From positions 1 through 32,127 of the forward strand of contig CAZTPF010000022.1 of the NCBI GenBank assembly GCA_964614655.1: a DNA stretch of 32,127 nucleotides, given 5' to 3'. Positions 27,610-32,127 of this stretch are shown here, one piece after another (position 1 is the stretch's first letter; every line of letters begins with the position of its first letter). The notes under the pieces were generated by a model. That model was not told where the DNA came from. It saw only the letters and a list, made by a program, of their open reading frames with translations, and ran no database searches. The translations under genes and the position numbers were made by a program. This stretch comes from Casp-actino8 sp964614655. GTDB lineage: Bacteria; Actinomycetota; Acidimicrobiia; Acidimicrobiales; Ilumatobacteraceae.

Positions 27610-28749
27610 TCAGCCCGCGTCCCGCAGGGCCGTCGACACGAGACCGACCGCAGCCGGAATCCTCAACGTGAAGGTGGATCCCTCACCCTCCACACTCATC
27701 ACCTTCACCTCACCACCGTGGTTGGTGGCGACGTGGCGCACGATGGCGAGGCCGAGTCCGGTCCCACCGGTCTCACGCGAACGAGCTCGATCGACCCGAT
27801 AGAAGCGCTCGAAGATCCGGTCGATGTCCTTCTGCGGAATGCCGAGGCCGAAGTCGCGAACCGAGAGATCGACCCACTGGCCGTCGGACGTGGCCGACAC
27901 CTCGACCCGGGAGTCGGAGTCGGAGTACTTGACGGCGTTCTCGACCAGATTGCCGAGGGCCGACACCAGTTGACGGCGATCGCCGAGCATTCGGACGCGA
28001 TCACTCGACGGAACGATCACGAGTTCGATGCCGACTCGCTCGGCGAGCGACCGAGCTCGATTGACGGACTCGTCGACCACCATCGACGCGAGCACCACGT
28101 CCTTGACCGCCTCGCCACCGAGCTCGATTCGCGACAACTCGAGCAGATCGTCGATGGTGCGACCAGCCCGCATGGCTTCGTTCACCATCTTGTCGGCCAG
28201 GCGCTGGATCACTTCGGGTTGATCCTCGTCGGCCAGCGCCTCGGCGAGAACCGACAAGGCCCCCACCGGCGTCTTCAGTTCGTGGCTGATGTTGGCCACG
28301 AAGTCGGTGCGCACTGCATCGAGCCGCGATCGCTCGGTCACGTCTTCGATGATGGCCACCGCTCCGCCATCGGCGAGAGGGACAGCCGACACCGACACCA
28401 CTCGACGCGGCGGTCCGAACAACTCGATCGTCTGACGTCGGGTCTGACCTTCGAGGGCCGCCCGAACGTGGATCTCGATGGCTTCCTCGACCAGGACGTC
28501 GGAGTGGAGCGCCCCGGTTGGTCCGCCGGCGATCGCGTTGCCGAACACGATCTCACCGTCGGCCGACGCCACGACGACGCCGATGCCGAGTGCGTCGATG
28601 GCCTGCTCGAGCAACACGTCACCCGAGTCGGAGGCCGTCGTCGACTCGGTCGCTTCCGTGCGGGCCGAAGAATGGGTCCGACGACGTTCGACCACGATTC
28701 CGACGACGACGCCGATCACCACGGCGACGACGAGAAGGAGAACGGTCAT
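27610..28749 (-). CDS. senX3: SenX3/PhoR-type phosphate sensor histidine kinase
   Basis: The 379-residue protein has one N-terminal membrane helix (about 3-20), a PAS domain (about 45-135: AIDALGIGVVVASADGEIVF), HisKA with phospho-acceptor His156 in VANISHELKTPVG, and HATPase motifs NLVENAVKYS (N box), RDFGLGIP (G1), FERFYRVDRAR and GTGLGLAIV (G2). The extracellular loop is missing, as in SenX3/PhoR kinases that sense phosphate through the Pst-PhoU complex. It overlaps phoU by 4 bases (ATGA) and lies 19 bases before regX3, so kinase and regulator are made with the transporter genes. Confidence 0.94.
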   Translation of the reverse strand: MTVLLLVVAVVIGVVVGIVVERRRTHSSARTEATESTTASDSGDVLLEQAIDALGIGVVVASADGEIVFGNAIAGGPTGALHSDVLVEEAIEIHVRAALEGQTRRQTIELFGPPRRVVSVSAVPLADGGAVAIIEDVTERSRLDAVRTDFVANISHELKTPVGALSVLAEALADEDQPEVIQRLADKMVNEAMRAGRTIDDLLELSRIELGGEAVKDVVLASMVVDESVNRARSLAERVGIELVIVPSSDRVRMLGDRRQLVSALGNLVENAVKYSDSDSRVEVSATSDGQWVDLSVRDFGLGIPQKDIDRIFERFYRVDRARSRETGGTGLGLAIVRHVATNHGGEVKVMSVEGEGSTFTLRIPAAVGLVSTALRDAG

Positions 28750-29465
28750 GCGCCGCTCGGGGGCCGCTCGATACCGATCGGTGTCAGATCTCCGCGTCCG
28801 TCGCGGTGATGATCGCCCGCCGGAGGGAGCACTCCCGTCACGAGGAACTCGACCAGGCGTGCGATGTTGACGGCGTGGTCGCCCACCCGCTCGTAGAAGC
28901 GAGCCGTCTTGGCCATCTGGATACCGACCGCCAAGTCGATCTTGCCGTCGCTGTGGGCTTCGAAGATCGCCTGGATGAACTGCTTGTGGAGCTGATCGAG
29001 GTAGACGTCCATGTCGCTCACCGATTTGGCGACGGCCAGGTCGCGATTGGCGTAAGCGTTCATCACCTGCTTCATGAGCAGATGGGCCTGATTGCTCATG
29101 CGCTCGATGAGAGTGGCCAGGCGATCGTCGAGCGGATGACCGTTGATACGGCGGGCGACCTTGCAGAGATTGGTCACCAGATCGGCCGAACGCTCGAGCT
29201 CACCCGACATTTTCATGACGACCACGGCGTGACGCAGTTCGCTCGCCACGGGAGCATGCAGCGCCATGAGCGAGATGCTCGCTTCTTCCAGCGCGATGGT
29301 TCGGGCGTCGTACTCGTCGTCGGCCAGGATCTGGTACTCGGCCCCTTCCATGTCCTGTTCGAGCAGAACCTTGGTGGAACGGGGAATCGAATCGACAAGG
29401 ATCTCGCCCAGCGCGAGCGTCTCGTCGCGCAGGTCGTCGAGTTTCTCCTGTGCGGTGCGATTCAC
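28746..29465 (-). CDS. phoU: Phosphate signalling protein PhoU (second copy)
   Basis: The 239-residue product has two three-helix PhoU repeats with metal-site motifs MSGELERSADLVTNLCKVARR in the first and FYERVGDHAVNIARLVEFL in the second (E/D-x3-D-H). PhoU links the Pst transporter to the SenX3 kinase and represses the Pho response when phosphate is ample. GTG at 29465 has AAGGAGG 7 bases upstream and overlaps the previous phoU stop by 4 bases. The C-terminal end (VTGVLPPAGDHHRDGRGD) is longer than that of the first copy. Confidence 0.93.
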   Translation of the reverse strand: MNRTAQEKLDDLRDETLALGEILVDSIPRSTKVLLEQDMEGAEYQILADDEYDARTIALEEASISLMALHAPVASELRHAVVVMKMSGELERSADLVTNLCKVARRINGHPLDDRLATLIERMSNQAHLLMKQVMNAYANRDLAVAKSVSDMDVYLDQLHKQFIQAIFEAHSDGKIDLAVGIQMAKTARFYERVGDHAVNIARLVEFLVTGVLPPAGDHHRDGRGDLTPIGIERPPSGA

Positions 29466-30184
29466 GACGACCCCTCCTTCGACGACGAGGCCTGCCGAGC
29501 CCGGAACCGCTCGGCACCCGAGTGCTCGGGCAGCCAACCCGACACTTCGAACCGAACCTTCTCCCCGATGTTGACCGCATGATCGCCGATGCGCTCGTAG
29601 AAGCGCGCCACCACGGCCAACTGAATGGCGACCTGAAGATCGATACGACCCGACGAATGCGACTCGAAAATGGCCTGGATGAACTGACGCTGAAGATCGT
29701 CGAGGAACGAGTCCATGTCGTCGATGGCGGCAGCGCGTGCGGCATCACCCGATGCATAGGCGCCGGTCGCCTCGCTGAAGAGCTGTCGAGCCTGATCGGA
29801 CATCTTCACGATGAGTCCGCGCAGACGCGGATCGAATTCATGGCCATAAATGCGTCGGGCCGCCTTGCAGATGTTGACCACCAGATCGGCCGAACGCTCG
29901 AGTTCGCCGCAGATCTTGAGGGCCGCCACCACCTGGCGCAGTTCACCGGCGACCGGCGCTTGCAGAGCAAGAATCTGGATGCACCGCGACTCGATGTCGA
30001 CGGTACGCGTGTCGATGTCGTCGTCGGCCATGATCATCCGCTCGGCCTCGGCGAGATCCTGCTCGATGAGCACGTGAGTGCCCCGCGGGATGCTCTCGAC
30101 GATCGACGCCGAGATGCGCACGAGTTCCTGATGGACCTCGGCGAGATCCTTGTGGAAACTCTTGCGAGCTTCTTCCATGGCCAT
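29462..30184 (-). CDS. phoU: Phosphate signalling protein PhoU (first copy)
   Basis: The 240-residue paralogue begins MAMEEARKSFHKDLAEVHQE and has the motifs ICGELERSADLVVNICKAARR and FYERIGDHAVNIGEKVRFEV. It is clearly related to the next gene (near-identical ELERSADLV segments), so the pair is probably a tandem duplication. It starts 5 bases after pstB; ATG at 30184 or 30178 are both possible. Having two PhoU proteins may allow separate control of transporter and kinase. Confidence 0.93.
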   Translation of the reverse strand: MAMEEARKSFHKDLAEVHQELVRISASIVESIPRGTHVLIEQDLAEAERMIMADDDIDTRTVDIESRCIQILALQAPVAGELRQVVAALKICGELERSADLVVNICKAARRIYGHEFDPRLRGLIVKMSDQARQLFSEATGAYASGDAARAAAIDDMDSFLDDLQRQFIQAIFESHSSGRIDLQVAIQLAVVARFYERIGDHAVNIGEKVRFEVSGWLPEHSGAERFRARQASSSKEGSS

Positions 30185-30189
30185 GATCG

Positions 30190-31053
30190 TCAGCCGAACC
30201 GACCGGTGACGTAGGCCTCGGTTCGCTCGTCACTCGGGTTGGAGAAAATCTTCTCGGTCGCATCGAACTCGACCAGCACTCCCGTGCGGCGATCGCTCTC
30301 GGGATTGACCTCGGTGGTGAAAAAGGCTGTGCGGTCGCTCACTCGAGCCGCCTGTTGCATGTTGTGCGTGACGATGATGATCGTGAAGTCTCGCTTGATT
30401 TCCTGCATCAGATCTTCGATGCGAGCTGTCGCAATGGGGTCGAGAGCCGAGCACGGTTCGTCCATGAGAATCACGTCGGGCTCGACGGCGATGCATCGTG
30501 CGATACACAGACGCTGTTGCTGACCGCCCGACAGGCCCATGGCCGACGCCTTCAGACGATCCTTGACCTCGTCCCACAGCGCGGCACGCTTGAGCGACGA
30601 CTCGACGATGTCGTCGAGTTCGCCCTTCTTCTTCACACCGTTGAGTCGAGGGCCGAAGGCCAGGTTGTCGTAGATGCTCTTCGGGAACGGGTTGGGCTTC
30701 TGGAAGACCATGCCCACGCGTCGCCGGACCTCGACGGCATCGACGTCTTTGTCGTAGAGATCGATGCCGTGGTACTCGACCTTGCCCTCGACTCGTGCTC
30801 CGACAATGAGATCGTTCATGCGATCGAAACAGCGAAGCACCGTCGACTTACCGCAGCCGGACGGGCCGATGAAAGCGGTGATCTCCTGGCCGTTGATGTC
30901 GACGTTCACGTCGCGCACGGCGCGGAACTCGCCGTAGTACACCGCAAGGTCATGGGTGCGAAACACCGGCACCTGCTCGGTCTCAGGACCACTCGACATG
31001 CTCACTTCTCCATTCTGCCGGGTCGACGTCATCGATGAATCGTGGATCGACAT
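30190..31053 (-). CDS. pstB: Phosphate ABC transporter ATPase PstB
   Basis: The 287-residue ATPase has Walker A GPSGCGKSTVLRCFDRMND, Q-loop VFQKPNPFPKSIYDNL, signature LSGGQQQRLCIARCIA, Walker B VILMDEPCSALDPIAT and H-loop IVTHNMQQAARVSDR, followed by the PstB-specific FSNPSDERTEAYVTGRFG. It energises high-affinity phosphate uptake through PstC-PstA. ATG at 31053 overlaps the pstA stop as TGATG and has GAGAGGAG upstream. An inner ATG at 30999, also with a GGAG site, would give 269 residues, nearer the usual length. Confidence 0.96.
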   Translation of the reverse strand: MSIHDSSMTSTRQNGEVSMSSGPETEQVPVFRTHDLAVYYGEFRAVRDVNVDINGQEITAFIGPSGCGKSTVLRCFDRMNDLIVGARVEGKVEYHGIDLYDKDVDAVEVRRRVGMVFQKPNPFPKSIYDNLAFGPRLNGVKKKGELDDIVESSLKRAALWDEVKDRLKASAMGLSGGQQQRLCIARCIAVEPDVILMDEPCSALDPIATARIEDLMQEIKRDFTIIIVTHNMQQAARVSDRTAFFTTEVNPESDRRTGVLVEFDATEKIFSNPSDERTEAYVTGRFG

Positions 31054-32000
31054 CACCAGCTCCTCTCGAATCGATTGCGTAACCAGATCGCCAAACCGTT
31101 GATGAGAATCACCAGGATGAGGAGGATCAACGAGGCAGCCCCGGTCACGGCCTGGAAATCGGATCCGGTCTGACGGGCGTACGAGAAGATGGCCACCGGC
31201 ATCGACGTGAATCCACCTTCGGTGATCTGGGTCCACAGACTCTGATTACCGGTACGAAGCAGGCCCGTCACGGCCCCGACGAGGAGGATCGGTGCCGCTT
31301 CACCGGCGGCGCGCGACAAGGCGAGAACCGTCCCGGTCAAGATGCCCGGCGCCGCCGAGGGCAACACGTGTGAGCGGACGGTCTCCCATTGCGTGGCGCC
31401 GACACCGAGAGCTCCTTCGCGGATCGAACGTGGAACGGCGCGCAAGGCCTCCGACGCCGTGATGATGACCACGGGCAACACGAGCACCGAAAGGGCGAGG
31501 CCACCCGAGATCACGGTTCGTCCCCCGGTGAGACCTCCGGCGAACTTCACGAAGATGGTGAGACCGAGGATTCCGTAGACGATCGACGGCACGCCGGCCA
31601 AGTTGCGGACATTGATACGGATGAGTCCGGCGATCTTCGACTTGCCGGCGTACTCCTCCAGATACACGGCGCAGGCGATGCCGAGTGGGAACGCCACGAT
31701 GGCGACGATCACCGACAGGATGAGCGTGCCTCGAATGGCCTGCCACACACCGGCGTCGGCGGCACTCGATGCGTCGATGCCCGAACTGAGGAAGTCGCCC
31801 AGGCGACCCGACAGGATCGGCCAGGCACGGTCGATCAGGTTCACGATCAGAGCGACGAGGATCAACAGCGAGATCAGGAGCGTCGACAACAACGTCCATT
31901 CGACTGCTCGACCTTTCACGTCGCGCGTGGACGACGTGAGTCGAACGGTGACGTCGTTGGCCGAGCGAGCTCCGAACCGATCAGGTGTGGTGAGCGACAT
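31053..32000 (-). CDS. pstA: Phosphate ABC transporter permease PstA
   Basis: The 315-residue permease has a polar N-terminus (about 1-35) and six membrane helices, with the binding-protein-dependent transport motif E-A-L-R-A-V-P-x2-I-R-E-G-A-L-G-V-G-A-T (about 180-200) that docks on the ATPase, and YLEEYAGKSKIAGLIRINVRNLAGVPSIVYG in part as the conserved loop region. ATG at 32000 follows the pstC stop after one base, and GAGAGGAG is 7 bases upstream. Confidence 0.95.
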   Translation of the reverse strand: MSLTTPDRFGARSANDVTVRLTSSTRDVKGRAVEWTLLSTLLISLLILVALIVNLIDRAWPILSGRLGDFLSSGIDASSAADAGVWQAIRGTLILSVIVAIVAFPLGIACAVYLEEYAGKSKIAGLIRINVRNLAGVPSIVYGILGLTIFVKFAGGLTGGRTVISGGLALSVLVLPVVIITASEALRAVPRSIREGALGVGATQWETVRSHVLPSAAPGILTGTVLALSRAAGEAAPILLVGAVTGLLRTGNQSLWTQITEGGFTSMPVAIFSYARQTGSDFQAVTGAASLILLILVILINGLAIWLRNRFERSW

Positions 32001-32001
32001 C

Positions 32002-32127
32002 TCAGTACTCCTCTCGCACTCGGCGGACCAACCGGTCGCCCAGGAGGTTCAACAACAGCGTGAGCACGAAGAGCAGGAACCCGATGAAGAAGAGGCTCTG
32101 GAAGGCCAGGCCGTCACCGGCCACTTG
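32002..32127 (-). CDS. pstC: Phosphate ABC transporter permease PstC, C-terminal end (truncated by the window)
   Basis: The last 41 codons read QVAGDGLAFQSLFFIGFLLF and then VLTLLLNLLGDRLVRRVREEY before TGA at 32002. This matches the last membrane helix and basic tail of PstC (a helix with L-x2-L-L-L-N-L followed by R-R). Position directly before pstA supports the call. The rest, and probably pstS, lies beyond the window end. Confidence 0.85.
   Translation of the reverse strand, partial: QVAGDGLAFQSLFFIGFLLFVLTLLLNLLGDRLVRRVREEY

Overview
This window reads as a chromosomal, housekeeping-rich stretch from a high-GC actinobacterium. Markers are a four-cysteine WhiB protein next to a PdtaS-type histidine kinase (the whiB1-pdtaS neighbourhood of Mycobacterium), a DUF3107 protein, a class E-like sortase, and a PstC-PstA-PstB-PhoU-SenX3-RegX3 block. 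A solitary mreB and a complete System I (Ccm) cytochrome c maturation operon are atypical for mycobacteria or streptomycetes. With the many apparently leaderless genes, they suggest a deep-branching lineage such as Acidimicrobiia; this placement is inference. I saw no rRNA, tRNA, CRISPR, phage or insertion-sequence genes, and no gene-free stretch longer than about 300 bases.

Layout. 1-1085: end of a lipid kinase and a glycerophosphodiester phosphodiesterase. 1086-5654: a structured intergenic palindrome, whiB1, pdtaS, DUF3107, a SufR-like Fe-S regulator and divergent mrp. 5655-6814: a molybdopterin oxidoreductase and a SixA-like phosphatase. 6827-13329: nine overlapping minus-strand genes, ccmA-B-C-D-E-F-G-H-I, including a 44-codon ccmD. 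13379-20439: sortase, two enoyl-CoA hydratase-family proteins, a small membrane protein, a TetR regulator, a methyltransferase, a nitroreductase, a TesB thioesterase and a PQQ-type sugar dehydrogenase lipoprotein. 20439-22163: an operon moaE - small membrane protein - mreB - enoyl-CoA hydratase. 22251-26685: a degenerate trypsin-like membrane protein, an epimerase, a Zincin_2-family protein lacking its HExxH, and an MFS protein. 26728-32127: the phosphate operon pstC(partial)-pstA-pstB-phoU-phoU-senX3-regX3.

Two 100-N gaps (3261-3360 and 26847-26946) are each flanked by exact 55-base duplications, so they look like assembly joins rather than missing sequence. Removing one 55-base copy plus the Ns restores an intact 235-residue RegX3.

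The genes form tight operons with ATGA, GTGA or TGATG overlaps, separated by very short divergent promoter regions. About fifteen transcription units show a TANNNT-like -10 box only 6-9 bases before the start codon and no Shine-Dalgarno sequence, which points to leaderless transcription. Genes inside operons often keep a GGAGG-type site. The most unusual points are the complete System I operon, the tightly interlocked divergent promoters, two long imperfect palindromes, and several proteins that keep a family fold but have lost its catalytic residues. I found no clearly new multi-gene system.
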